Shown here piece after piece: positions 41,669-50,450 of a DNA stretch of 64,000 bases. The stretch lies in assembly GCF_026340675.1 (NCBI RefSeq), contig NZ_JAPEOX010000001.1, forward strand, positions 682,001 to 746,000, in the 5' to 3' direction. Made by a program: the position numbers and the translations under genes. The stretch's first letter is position 1. The number at the start of each line of letters is the position of its first letter. This DNA comes from Streptomyces sp. NBC_01264 (GTDB lineage: Bacteria; Actinomycetota; Actinomycetes; Streptomycetales; Streptomycetaceae). The notes under the pieces are model-generated. The model saw only the letters and a program-made list of their open reading frames with translations. It was not told the DNA's origin and did no database searches.

Positions 41669-42436
41669 ATGACGAGCGAACTTCCTTCCCCCACCCCGCT
41701 GCCGGGACGCGTGGCCCTGGTGACGGGCGGCGGCAGCGGCATCGGCCGGGCGTGTGCGGTGGCCCTGGCCGAGGCCGGGGCGGTGGTGCACGTGGCCGAT
41801 GTCGACGCCGCGGCGGCGAAGGCCGTCGCCGGCCTCGTCGGCGGGTACGCCCACGCCGTCGACCTGGCCGATCCCGCCGCCATCGGGGAGCTGCCCCGCG
41901 CCGTCGACATCCTGGTCAACAGCGCCGGGCTCCAGCACGTCGCCCCGATCACCGAGTTCCCGCCCGAGCGCTTCGCCCTGATCCAGCAGGTGATGGTCAC
42001 CGCGCCCTTCCTGCTGCTGCGCCACGTGCTGCCGCACATGTACGCCGCCCGCTGGGGCCGCGTGGTCAACATCTCCAGCGTCCACGGACTGCGCGCCAGT
42101 GCGTACAAATCGGCCTACGTGGCGGCCAAGCACGGGCTGGAGGGGCTCAGCAAGGTCACCGCGATCGAGGGGGCCCCGTACGGGGTGACCAGCAACTGCA
42201 TCAGCCCCGGCTACGTCCGCACCCCCCTGGTCGAGGGGCAGATCCTGGACCAGGCCGCCGTGCACGGCATAGCCGCCGGGGACGTGCTGTCCGAGGTGCT
42301 GCTGACCCGGTCGCCGATCAAGCGGCTCATCGAGCCTGAGGAGGTCGCGGCGGCCGCCCTGTGGCTCTGCGGTCCGCACACCGGGTACGTGACGGGCACC
42401 TCGCTCCCGCTGGACGGCGGCTGGAGCGCCGGCTGA
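41669..42436 (+). CDS. Short-chain dehydrogenase, 3-hydroxybutyrate-dehydrogenase-like
   Basis: 255-residue SDR with cofactor loop TGGGSGIGRA, NNAG equivalent NSAGLQHVAPI, the YxxxK pair in SAYVAAKHGLEG and the end GTSLPLDGGWSAG. The QHVAPI and PGYVRTPLVEGQI signatures are typical of NAD-dependent 3-hydroxybutyrate dehydrogenases, which oxidise (R)-3-hydroxybutyrate to acetoacetate. Follows the secreted hydrolase by about 140 bp on the same strand. Confidence 0.88.
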   Translation: MTSELPSPTPLPGRVALVTGGGSGIGRACAVALAEAGAVVHVADVDAAAAKAVAGLVGGYAHAVDLADPAAIGELPRAVDILVNSAGLQHVAPITEFPPERFALIQQVMVTAPFLLLRHVLPHMYAARWGRVVNISSVHGLRASAYKSAYVAAKHGLEGLSKVTAIEGAPYGVTSNCISPGYVRTPLVEGQILDQAAVHGIAAGDVLSEVLLTRSPIKRLIEPEEVAAAALWLCGPHTGYVTGTSLPLDGGWSAG

Positions 42437-42504
42437 CCCCGTCCGGGTGACAGCCCGTGCGCCGCGCCGCGGGGAGCACCGGCGGGTCCCGTACGGTCCC
42501 GCAC

Positions 42505-43227
42505 GTGACCGATGCGAACCAGCCCCAGAGCCCGAAGTTCCCGACCGATCCGGCCGCCCCGGCTCCCCCGAACGTCACCACCGGACCCGACGCGCTCCGG
42601 GTCCTCGTCCTCGCGGGTTCCTCCCGCGAGGGCTCCGTGAACGCCCGGCTGGCCGCGCTCGTCGCCGGTCAGGTCGAGCGGTCGGGCGCCGTCGCGGACC
42701 TCGCCCGGATCGGGGACTTCGTGATGCCCACCTACGACGGCGACGCCGAGCAGGCGGACGGCCCGCCCGCCGGGGCCGCGGCCCTGCGCGAGCGGCTGCT
42801 CGCGGCGCAGGCCCTGGTGATCGCCTCGCCCGAGTACAACGCCTCCGTGCCCGGCGTCCTGAAGAACGCCGTCGACTGGGTCTCGCGGTTCCGGCCGCAG
42901 CCCTTCAAGGACAAGCAGACGCTGCTGGTGTCCGCCTCCCCGTCGACGATCGGCGGGAACCGCGGGCTCTGGGCGCTGCGGGTCCCGCTCGAACACCTCG
43001 GGGCCCGGGTGTACCCCGACATGTTCAGCCTCGCCATGGCGCACTCCGCCTTCGGCGAGGACGGCGAGCTGACCGATGCGGGACTGCGCGAGCGGCTGGC
43101 CGACACCGTCGACTCCTTCCTCGCGCTGGCCGAGGCGGACACCCGCTACCTGTGCCTCCAGCGCCGCTGGTACGAGTTCCTGGGCGACGAGAGCAGCGCT
43201 CCCGTGACCCAGCGCGCGGAGGGCTGA
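42505..43227 (+). CDS. NADPH-dependent FMN reductase
   Basis: 240-residue flavodoxin-like protein. The phosphate-binding loop is LAGSSREGSVNARLA, followed by the conserved SPEYNASVPGVLKNAVDWVS. It reduces FMN or quinones using NADPH. GTG 42505 has no clear ribosome site and may be leaderless. The N-terminal 30 residues are a Pro-rich extension. Confidence 0.88.
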   Translation: MTDANQPQSPKFPTDPAAPAPPNVTTGPDALRVLVLAGSSREGSVNARLAALVAGQVERSGAVADLARIGDFVMPTYDGDAEQADGPPAGAAALRERLLAAQALVIASPEYNASVPGVLKNAVDWVSRFRPQPFKDKQTLLVSASPSTIGGNRGLWALRVPLEHLGARVYPDMFSLAMAHSAFGEDGELTDAGLRERLADTVDSFLALAEADTRYLCLQRRWYEFLGDESSAPVTQRAEG

Positions 43228-43308
43228 CGGGCTGCTCAGGGGGTGCCTGAAGGAGCGATCCGCGCGCGGGTTAGCATATGAGCGCCGCCTAGCTCGAAAG
43301 ATAATTCT

Positions 43309-44754
43309 GTGACTGTCAATGACGACTCGTTCACCAACTGGAAGAACCGCGAGAAGATCGCGGAGTCGATGATCCCGATCATCGGCAAGCTGCACCGGGA
43401 GCGGGACGTCACGATCCTGCTGCACAGCCGCTCCTTGGTGAACAAGTCCGTGGTGAGCATTCTCAAGACCCACCGTTTCGCGCGCCAGATCGACGGCGAG
43501 GAGCTCTCGGTCACCGAGACCCTCCCCTTCCTCCAGGCGCTCACCACCCTCGACCTCGGTCCCTCGCAGATCGACCTCGGCATGCTCGCCGCGGCGTACG
43601 CGACGGACGACCGCGGTCTGTCGGTGGAGGAGTTCACCGCCGGCGCCGTCGCCGGCGCCACCGGCGCCAACAAGATCGAGCGCGGCGAGGGCCGCGACGT
43701 GGTCCTCTACGGCTTCGGCCGCATCGGCCGCCTCGTCGCCCGCCTGCTCATCGAGAAGACCGGCTCCGGCAACGGCCTGCGCCTGCGCGCCATCGTGGTC
43801 CGCGGCGGCGGTGAGGCGGACCTCGTCAAGCGCGCCTCGCTGCTGCGCCGCGACTCGATCCACGGCCAGTTCCAGGGCACGATCACGGTGGACGAGGCGA
43901 CCAGCACGATCATCGCCAACGGCAACGAGATCAAGGTGATCTACGCCAACGACCCGTCCGAGGTCGACTACACGGCGTACGGCATCAAGGACGCCATCCT
44001 GATCGACAACACCGGGAAGTGGCGCGACCGCGAGGGCCTGTCCAAGCACCTGCGCCCCGGTATCGACAAGGTCGTCCTGACGGCTCCGGGCAAGGGCGAC
44101 GTCCCGAACATCGTGCACGGCGTCAACCACGACACGATCAAGCCGGACGAGCAGATCCTGTCCTGCGCCTCCTGCACCACCAACGCGATCGTCCCGCCGC
44201 TGAAGGCGATGGCGGACGAGTACGGCGTTCTGCGCGGCCACGTGGAGACCGTCCACTCATTCACCAACGACCAGAACCTGCTGGACAACTACCACAGCGC
44301 CGACCGCCGCGGCCGTTCCGCGCCGCTCAACATGGTCATGACGGAGACCGGCGCGGCCTCCGCCGTCGCCAAGGCGCTGCCCGACCTCAAGGCCCCGATC
44401 AGCGGCAGCTCGATCCGCGTCCCCGTCCCGGACGTCTCGATCGCGATCCTCAGCCTGCGCCTCGGCCGCGAGACCACCCGCGAAGAGGTGCTCGACTACC
44501 TCCGCGAGGTGTCGCTGACCTCGCCGCTGAAGCGCCAGATCGACTTCACCACGGCGCCCGACGCGGTCTCCAGCGACTTCATCGGCTCGCGTCACGCCTC
44601 GATCGTCGACGCGGGCGCGACCAAGGTCGACGGGGACAACGCGATCCTCTACCTCTGGTACGACAACGAGTTCGGCTACTCCTGCCAGGTCGTCCGGGTC
44701 GTCCAGTACGTCTCCGGGGTCGAGTACCCGACCTACCCGGCGCCCGCGGCCTGA
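43309..44754 (+). CDS. gap: Glyceraldehyde-3-phosphate dehydrogenase, long form
   Basis: 481-residue GAPDH with about 120 extra N-terminal residues before the Rossmann domain (YGFGRIGRLVARLLIEK). The nucleophile Cys is in SCASCTTNAIVPP. The catalytic His follows the usual HSFTNDQNLLDN region, and WYDNEFGYSCQVV is present near the end. It interconverts glyceraldehyde-3-phosphate and 1,3-bisphosphoglycerate. This long form is distinct from the about 336-aa glycolytic enzyme and is widespread in actinobacteria; some long forms are thought to work in the gluconeogenic direction. GTG 43309 follows GAAAGA. Confidence 0.92.
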   Translation: MTVNDDSFTNWKNREKIAESMIPIIGKLHRERDVTILLHSRSLVNKSVVSILKTHRFARQIDGEELSVTETLPFLQALTTLDLGPSQIDLGMLAAAYATDDRGLSVEEFTAGAVAGATGANKIERGEGRDVVLYGFGRIGRLVARLLIEKTGSGNGLRLRAIVVRGGGEADLVKRASLLRRDSIHGQFQGTITVDEATSTIIANGNEIKVIYANDPSEVDYTAYGIKDAILIDNTGKWRDREGLSKHLRPGIDKVVLTAPGKGDVPNIVHGVNHDTIKPDEQILSCASCTTNAIVPPLKAMADEYGVLRGHVETVHSFTNDQNLLDNYHSADRRGRSAPLNMVMTETGAASAVAKALPDLKAPISGSSIRVPVPDVSIAILSLRLGRETTREEVLDYLREVSLTSPLKRQIDFTTAPDAVSSDFIGSRHASIVDAGATKVDGDNAILYLWYDNEFGYSCQVVRVVQYVSGVEYPTYPAPAA

Positions 44755-44785
44755 TCCTCCAGGGCCCGCCAGGACCGGATGTACC

Positions 44786-44826
44786 GGACGCCCCCCGAGT
44801 GACCTGTGGTCACTCGGGGGGCGTCC
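44786..44826. terminator. Bidirectional terminator, perfect 19-bp stem with 3-nt loop
   Basis: GGACGCCCCCCGAGTGACC, loop TGT, then its exact complement. It serves gap (plus). Because the LuxR stop codon is at 44810-44812, the right arm is also the last coding DNA of the convergent LuxR gene, so the hairpin overlaps that gene's end. Confidence 0.88.
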
Positions 44827-47713
44827 GTGCGTCCTGGCCCGGGGGCGCGGCGGCGCGGGCCGCCGCGAGCTGGGTGCGCGAGCGGACGCCGAGCTTGCGG
44901 TAGACGCGGCTCAGCATGCCCTCGACGGTCTTGACCGAGATGAACATGTGCTGGGCGGCCTGCTGGTTGGTGGCGCCCTGGCAGATCAGGTCCGCCAGGC
45001 GCGACTCGGACTCGGTCAGCCTGCTCGCGCCCGGTGCGGGTCCCGTGGCCAGGCCCGATGCCGGGGCCGAGCCGCCCGCCCGGTCGAGCAGCTCCCGGGT
45101 CAGCTCCTGCCAGGGACGGGCGCCGGTGTCGTCGAAGACGGCCCGGGCCGCCTCCCAGGCCGTACGGGCGGCCGCCTGGCGTCTGCGGGCCCGCTCGACC
45201 CGGCCCAGGGCGAGGAGCGTACGGGCCTGCTCCAGGGGCAGCCCCAGCCGTTCGAAGGCGGCCGCCGTGCGGTGGAGCAGGCCGCTCGCCTCCTCCACGT
45301 CGCCGCCGCGGGCCAGCAGGATCCCATGGGCCCGGTCCAGCGCGGCCCCCGGTCCCGAGTCGGCTCCGGCCCGGCCCGCGGCGGGCCGTACGCGCTCCAG
45401 CAGCGCGCTGGCCAGGTCGAGGCGGCCCGCGCAGGTGAAGGCCTCCACGGCGTCCGGCTGCCAGCGGAACATCCCGGGGTCGGCGAGGGGGACGTGCCGC
45501 TCGGCGTCGGCGACGGCCGTGAGGGAGGCCACCGCGTCGGCGACGTCCCCGGTGTGCAGCTGGACCGCGCCCATGACCCAGAGGTTGCGCGACACGTACA
45601 GTCCGTCGCCCTCCTCCTGTGAGGCGCGGGCCCCGCAGGAGGCGGTGCGCAGGGCGGCCGCGAAGGATCCGGCGGCGCTTTGCGTCAGCGCCGCGGTGTA
45701 CCAGGCGGGGCCCATGGACAGGCCGGCTTCCGTGGACAGCCGTACGGCCTGATCGGCCCACGCCAGCGCCGGGGCGCACGCCCCGAGGCGGGTGTCGACC
45801 TCGGCGAGGCTGCGCCAGATGTCGACCAGGTCCTCCGCGTCTCCCTCGTGTTCGGCGAGCGCGAGCAGTTCCACGAGCCGTTCGCGGGCTTCGGCCAGCC
45901 GGTCGTCGAAGACGGCGTGCCGGGCGGCGAGGTACTGGGCGCTGTTGCGAATGCCGGAGTGCTGGGCCGGGATCCCGAGGGCGAGGGCCTCGGCGAGCGT
46001 GCCCGGCGCATCGGCGGTGCCCAGGACGCGTTCCATCCGGGCGCGCATGGTCAGGGCGGCCGCCTGCAGGGGGCGGTGGCCTCCGGCCGCGGCGAGTTCG
46101 GCGGCCCGGCCGGCCGCGCGCAGGGCCCGCTCCGGGGCCGAGTGGGCGACGTTGGCGGCGATGGCCGCACGGAGCTCGACGGCGGCGAGCAGGTCGGGGT
46201 GGCCCGCCGCGAGTTCCCGGCAGCGCGCGAGCAGCGGCTCCAGATCGGTGATGGCCTGGCCGTGGGCGTCGACGACGGCGAGCAGCGCGGTGACCTGATC
46301 GGTGGGCTCGGCCCTGCTGGCGGTCAGCGCGTCGGCCGCCTGCCGGGCGATGTCGACGGAGCCGGCGCAGGCCGCCTCCTGGGCCGCGTACGAAAGCCTG
46401 CGGATGCGCATCGCGGACCGGGCCGGCGGGGTGATCTCGGCGGCGAGGAGGAACAGTTCGGCGGCCAGGGAACGTTCTCCCGCCTCGCGGGCGGTGGTCG
46501 CGGCGGTCTCGGTGTCCTCGGCCAGCCCCTGGTCGGGCAGGTCCGCGGCCAGGGCCCGGTGGCGCACCTCGTGGACGGGGTCCCCGACGGCCCGCGCCAG
46601 CGTCAGGTGGGCGGCCGCGCGCAGCGGCCGGGCCCCGGAGCGGGCGGCGGCCCGGGCGAGGGCCGCCGCCGTGAAGTGGACGGCGCTCGCCGCATCCACG
46701 CTCAGCACCCCGGCTTCCCGGGCCTGGGCCAGGTGTTCCTCGGCGTCGGAGCGGCCCGCCCGCAGGAGCAGCGGCAGCGAGGGCCGGCTCGTCAGTGCGG
46801 CGAGCATCAGGGTGTGCCGGGCGTCGTCGCCGAGCGTGGAGCGCAGCCAGGCCCCGGCCGCGTCGACCGTCTGCGCGGTCATGACCGGCCGCTGCCGCTG
46901 GGAGGCGGGCAGCCGCGCGAGTGCCGTACAGGACACGGAGGTCAGCAGGGGGTGGCCGCCGCAGTGGCTCTGCAGGGGGCCCGCCCAGCGGGTGGGCAGT
47001 CCGTGCGCGTCGAGCAGGGCGGCCGTCTCCTCCGCGTCGAGCGGGTCCACGTCGACCTGTGCGGGATGCCCGCCGAGCAGCCGGGCGGCGGACTGCGCCC
47101 GGCCGTGGACGCGTTCGGTGACGATCGCGGTGAGCCCGGGTGCGGCGAGGGTGCGCAGGGCGTAGCCGAGGACGTCGGCGCTGGCCGGGTCGAGCCACTG
47201 GGCCCCGTCCACGGCGAGGATCCAGCGGCCCGTGGCGAGCAGCGCGGTCACCGCGAGGCGGGCGGGCAACTGCTCGGAGGCGGCGAGCGGTTCGTCGGCG
47301 CCCCGGTGCAGGATCCGGTCGACCACCTCGCTCTGCCGGCCGGAGAGCACCGCGAGGTGGGCCGGGCCGCAGTGGGACAGCATCTGGGCGAGCGCGCCGA
47401 AGACGTGGCCGCGGTCCTCTTCGACCGCCGTGACGCGCAGCACCGTACGCCCGGATCCGGATCTCGTGCCGGTGCCGCTGCCGCTGCCGGGGACCAGGGT
47501 GCGCAGCACCTCCTCCAGGACCGTGGTCTTGCCCGCGCCCCAGGGACCGGCGAGCGCCACCCGCCCCTCCCGCTCCAGCACGGCGGCCGCGCGTCCGGCC
47601 GCGCCCGAAACCGCGTACCGGCCCCCCGCGACCGGCACGGGGCCGGCCGCGGAGTCGGCCGGGCCGGACGGGTCGGCCAGGTCTGCCGGGTCGTTCACGT
47701 CGCTGTCTGGCAT
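44810..47713 (-). CDS. LAL-type LuxR regulator with AAA ATPase
   Basis: 967-residue large ATP-binding LuxR regulator. The P-loop LAGPWGAGKTTVLEE is near residue 54, with the rest of the STAND-like ATPase (Walker B ILAVDGAQWLD) after it. A long TPR-like helical middle follows, then a C-terminal LuxR DNA-binding domain (LTESESRLADLICQGATNQQ, KTVEGMLSRVYRKLGVRS). ATG 47713 has no evident ribosome site. It is divergent from a secreted protease across 588 bp, and both upstream regions share a 20-bp element, suggesting that it controls itself and the protease. Confidence 0.88.
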   Translation of the reverse strand: MPDSDVNDPADLADPSGPADSAAGPVPVAGGRYAVSGAAGRAAAVLEREGRVALAGPWGAGKTTVLEEVLRTLVPGSGSGTGTRSGSGRTVLRVTAVEEDRGHVFGALAQMLSHCGPAHLAVLSGRQSEVVDRILHRGADEPLAASEQLPARLAVTALLATGRWILAVDGAQWLDPASADVLGYALRTLAAPGLTAIVTERVHGRAQSAARLLGGHPAQVDVDPLDAEETAALLDAHGLPTRWAGPLQSHCGGHPLLTSVSCTALARLPASQRQRPVMTAQTVDAAGAWLRSTLGDDARHTLMLAALTSRPSLPLLLRAGRSDAEEHLAQAREAGVLSVDAASAVHFTAAALARAAARSGARPLRAAAHLTLARAVGDPVHEVRHRALAADLPDQGLAEDTETAATTAREAGERSLAAELFLLAAEITPPARSAMRIRRLSYAAQEAACAGSVDIARQAADALTASRAEPTDQVTALLAVVDAHGQAITDLEPLLARCRELAAGHPDLLAAVELRAAIAANVAHSAPERALRAAGRAAELAAAGGHRPLQAAALTMRARMERVLGTADAPGTLAEALALGIPAQHSGIRNSAQYLAARHAVFDDRLAEARERLVELLALAEHEGDAEDLVDIWRSLAEVDTRLGACAPALAWADQAVRLSTEAGLSMGPAWYTAALTQSAAGSFAAALRTASCGARASQEEGDGLYVSRNLWVMGAVQLHTGDVADAVASLTAVADAERHVPLADPGMFRWQPDAVEAFTCAGRLDLASALLERVRPAAGRAGADSGPGAALDRAHGILLARGGDVEEASGLLHRTAAAFERLGLPLEQARTLLALGRVERARRRQAAARTAWEAARAVFDDTGARPWQELTRELLDRAGGSAPASGLATGPAPGASRLTESESRLADLICQGATNQQAAQHMFISVKTVEGMLSRVYRKLGVRSRTQLAAARAAAPPGQDARTPPE

Positions 47714-47779
47714 CACGAGGAGGCACCGTAGGCGGCGCCGGTTCCCGTGACAACGCCGGGTACCACCGGGCCGGGGGAT

Positions 47780-47799
47780 CAAGGGTTTCCCCTGATGCC
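47780..47799. promoter_or_regulatory. Conserved element copy 1 upstream of the LAL gene
   Basis: CAAGGGTTTCCCCTGATGCC, 67 nt before the LAL start. It matches copy 2 at 16 of 20 positions. The inner AAGGG...CCCCT gives partial dyad symmetry. Candidate binding site for the LAL regulator. Confidence 0.45.
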
Positions 47800-47925
47800 A
47801 AGGGGTCCCGCTCCCGGCGATGGTGGTGCGACGGCGGGCCGTCCGCGCTCCGGGTGAGGGGTGGCAGACCCGGAGCACCGCAGCCCCCCACGGGAGGAGC
47901 GGGGGCGCGGTCCGGACGGCTCGCC

Positions 47926-47969
47926 GTACAGCTCCCCGGGCCCGGCACGACGGGCCCGGGGAGCCGTAC
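47926..47969. terminator. Hairpin 1 of a pair in the divergent region
   Basis: Perfect 13-bp arms GCTCCCCGGGCCC / GGGCCCGGGGAGC around an 8-nt loop, extended after one mismatch by GTAC/GTAC. Acts as a terminator if anything is transcribed through here. Confidence 0.5.
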
Positions 47970-47970
47970 G

Positions 47971-48011
47971 CGCGTGCGCCGCGCGGGGCCGCCGCCCGCG
48001 CCGCGCACGCG
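47971..48011. terminator. Hairpin 2 of a pair in the divergent region
   Basis: Arms CGCGTGCGC / GCGCACGCG, continuing inward with one mismatch for seven more pairs. It starts 2 nt after hairpin 1. Confidence 0.4.
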
Positions 48012-48118
48012 TGAGCCCCGGCCCCGGCCGACGTGGTAGGACAACGCCGCGGGCCGGGGCAAGGCCGGTTGGGCCGCACGCGGCGTACCGGACGGCCCGC
48101 GGTCGACGCCATCGGCAG

Positions 48119-48138
48119 CAAGGGATTCCTCCGATGCT
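48119..48138. promoter_or_regulatory. Conserved element copy 2 upstream of the protease gene
   Basis: CAAGGGATTCCTCCGATGCT, 163 nt before the protease start, in the same orientation as copy 1. Likely recognised by the same regulator. Confidence 0.45.
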
Positions 48139-48301
48139 CGCGGTACCGGCCCGGGATCACTCTGTTGGCCACCCCGGAGTGCGCAGACGCGGCTCCCCGA
48201 CCTCCGCACTCCGGGGACGTGAACGGGTCCCGTGCTCCCCCACGGGACGCGCATCCGTACCGGCCTACCCCTCCGGTCCGCCCCCCCATGAAGGGATTTC
48301 C

Positions 48302-50326
48302 GTGCGAAATCTGCCCAACAGGTCCAAGTGGGCCTCCGTTGCCGCGGCCTCGGTCACGGCCGTCGTCGCGCTCGGCGGCCTCAGCGCCCTGCCCGCTCAG
48401 GCCACCCAGGCCGCGCGGCCCGGACCGTCCGTGTCCCCGCAGGTCCTCGAGGCCATGCAGCGCGATCTCCGCCTCTCCCCCGAACAGGCCCGCGACCGGA
48501 TCGCCGACGAAGCGGCGGCCAGCAGGGCCGCCACCCTCATCCGGGGCCGGGTCGGCGACCGGGTGGCGGGCATGTGGTTCGACTCCTCGACGGGACGGCT
48601 GAACGCGGCCGTCTCCAGCGCCGCGGACGCCGCGCTCGTACGGGACGCGGGCGCCGTCGCCCATCAGGCCCGCTACAGCCCGGCCGAACTGGCCGCCACC
48701 ACCCGGGCCGTCAGCCGCGACATCGGCGACGGGATCGCGGGCGTGGTCGCGTGGGGTCCCGACGTGCGGAACAACCGGATCGTCGTCACGGTGGACCGGA
48801 CGGCGCGCAACGCCTCCACGGACGCCTTCGTGGCCCGCCTCGCCGCCATGGGCGGCATCGTCCACGTCACGGAGACCTCCGACAGGCCGCAGCAGCAGGC
48901 CGACGTCACCGGCGGCGACAAGTGGGTGCCGGGCAGCGAGAGCCCGTGCTCCATCGGCTTCGCCGCCACCCGGGCCACCGGGGGCGCCAAGACCTTCCTG
49001 ACGGCAGGTCACTGCACCAACGACGTCAACCAGGCCGCCTACGGCAAGGACGGGACCCGCGTGGGCACGTCCAACAAGGACGGGCAGAGCAGCATCAACG
49101 CCCGGGAAGGCGACATGGGCGTCGTCGACGTGGACCAGTCGGGGTGGAACCTCTCCCCGTACGTCGCGGGCGACTCGACCCACACCGCCATCGCCGTCAC
49201 CGGATCCGCCGACGCCGTGGTCGGCACCGCGATCTGCCGCTCCGGGCAGACCACGGGCATGCGGTGCGGCGAGGTCACCAAGGTCAACCAGAGCGTGGAC
49301 TACGGCAGCGTGGTCATCGACGGCCTGTCGTACTCCAACGCCTGTTCCGCGGGCGGCGATTCGGGCGGCGCGTACGTCACCGCGACCGGCGGCAAGGCCG
49401 TCGGCCTGCACTCCGGCGGCGGCAGTGCCACCTGCACCTCGGGCAGCGGGGAGAAGTTCACCATCTTCCAGCCCGTGGTCGAGGCCCTGACCCGGTTCAA
49501 CCTGGCCCTGGCCGTCACCACCCCGCAGCCCGGCAACGTCACCGTCTCCGCGGTTTCGGCCCAGAACGGCGTCATCGGCGCCCGGATAGCCGAGCTGAAG
49601 AACACCGCCGAGGGTGGCACGGCCCCCTACACCTGGTCCGCGACGGGCCTGCCCGCCGGCCTGGCCATCGCCTCCGACACCGGCAGCATCACCGGTACCC
49701 CCACCACGGCCGGAACCTCCAACGTGACCGTCACCGCGACCGACAACGCCGGCAAGACCGGGTCCGCCTCCTTCTCCTGGACGATCACGACCGCGGGCAC
49801 CGCCCTGTCCGTGACCAACCCCGGCAACCAGAGCTCCGCCGTCGGCGCCGCGGCCACCCTGACGGTCAAGGCCACCGGTGGCACCGCGCCCTACGCCTGG
49901 TCCGCGACGGGCCTGCCCGCCGGTCTGAGCATCGGCTCCGCGACCGGAACCGTCACCGGCACCGCCACCACGGCCGGCACCTCCAACGTGACCGTCACGG
50001 CCACCGACAACGCCGGCAAGACCGCGTCCACCACGTTCTCCTGGACCGTCAGCACCGTCACCGGCACCAGCCCCGTCCTGACGAACCCGGGCAACCAGAC
50101 CGTCTACATCGGCAAGCCCGTCAGCCTCGCCCTCGAGGCCGCCGGCGGCACCGCGCCTTACGCCTTCAAGGCCACGGGCCTGCCCGCCGGCCTGAGCCTC
50201 AACGCCGCCACGGGTGTCATCACCGGCTCCCCCACCACCTGGGGCTTCGGTGGCAGCACCCTCACCGTGACCGACGCCGCGGGCAAGTCCTCCTCGGTCA
50301 ACGTCACCTGGAACGTCTACTTCTAG
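48302..50326 (+). CDS. Secreted S1-family serine protease with three Ig-like repeats
   Basis: 674-residue exported streptogrisin/alpha-lytic-type protease. Signal peptide to about 35 (ends PAQA), then an alpha-lytic pro-domain to about 200. In the mature protease, the catalytic triad is His237 (FLTAGHC), Asp271 (EGDMGVV) and Ser354 (GGDSGG), with cysteines 216/238, 312/322 and 348/378 placed for three disulfides. From about 410 there are three Ig-like putative repeats with TAPYxWSATGLPAGL signatures and TVTATDNAGKT closings. The first two are nearly identical; the third ends VTWNVYF. The repeats likely bind substrate or cell wall. GTG 48302 follows AAGGGA. Confidence 0.92.
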   Translation: MRNLPNRSKWASVAAASVTAVVALGGLSALPAQATQAARPGPSVSPQVLEAMQRDLRLSPEQARDRIADEAAASRAATLIRGRVGDRVAGMWFDSSTGRLNAAVSSAADAALVRDAGAVAHQARYSPAELAATTRAVSRDIGDGIAGVVAWGPDVRNNRIVVTVDRTARNASTDAFVARLAAMGGIVHVTETSDRPQQQADVTGGDKWVPGSESPCSIGFAATRATGGAKTFLTAGHCTNDVNQAAYGKDGTRVGTSNKDGQSSINAREGDMGVVDVDQSGWNLSPYVAGDSTHTAIAVTGSADAVVGTAICRSGQTTGMRCGEVTKVNQSVDYGSVVIDGLSYSNACSAGGDSGGAYVTATGGKAVGLHSGGGSATCTSGSGEKFTIFQPVVEALTRFNLALAVTTPQPGNVTVSAVSAQNGVIGARIAELKNTAEGGTAPYTWSATGLPAGLAIASDTGSITGTPTTAGTSNVTVTATDNAGKTGSASFSWTITTAGTALSVTNPGNQSSAVGAAATLTVKATGGTAPYAWSATGLPAGLSIGSATGTVTGTATTAGTSNVTVTATDNAGKTASTTFSWTVSTVTGTSPVLTNPGNQTVYIGKPVSLALEAAGGTAPYAFKATGLPAGLSLNAATGVITGSPTTWGFGGSTLTVTDAAGKSSSVNVTWNVYF

Positions 50327-50380
50327 TCCGCTTGCGGACCCGCCGCACCACCACACCCCGGAGGCAGTCGGCACCACCCG

Positions 50381-50416
50381 GCGGGGCCCTGGCCAACACC
50401 CTGGCCGGGGCCCCGC
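50381..50416 (+). terminator. Terminator after the protease
   Basis: 15-bp stem GCGGGGCCCTGGCCA / TGGCCGGGGCCCCGC with one G-T wobble and a 6-nt loop, between convergent protease and CoA-transferase genes. Confidence 0.8.
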
Positions 50417-50450
50417 TTCGGCGCGTTCCCCCGTCTCCCGCCGCCCCGGG

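Larger units (their letters stand above)
47714..48301. other. 588-bp divergent control region between LAL regulator and protease
   Basis: No coding frame is convincing. Elements seen: a conserved 20-bp motif near each end (47780-47799 and 48119-48138) and two large adjacent hairpins (47926-47969 and 47971-48011) in the middle. Hairpins in the centre of a divergent region are unusual and could mark a small RNA or an insulating terminator. Confidence 0.6.
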
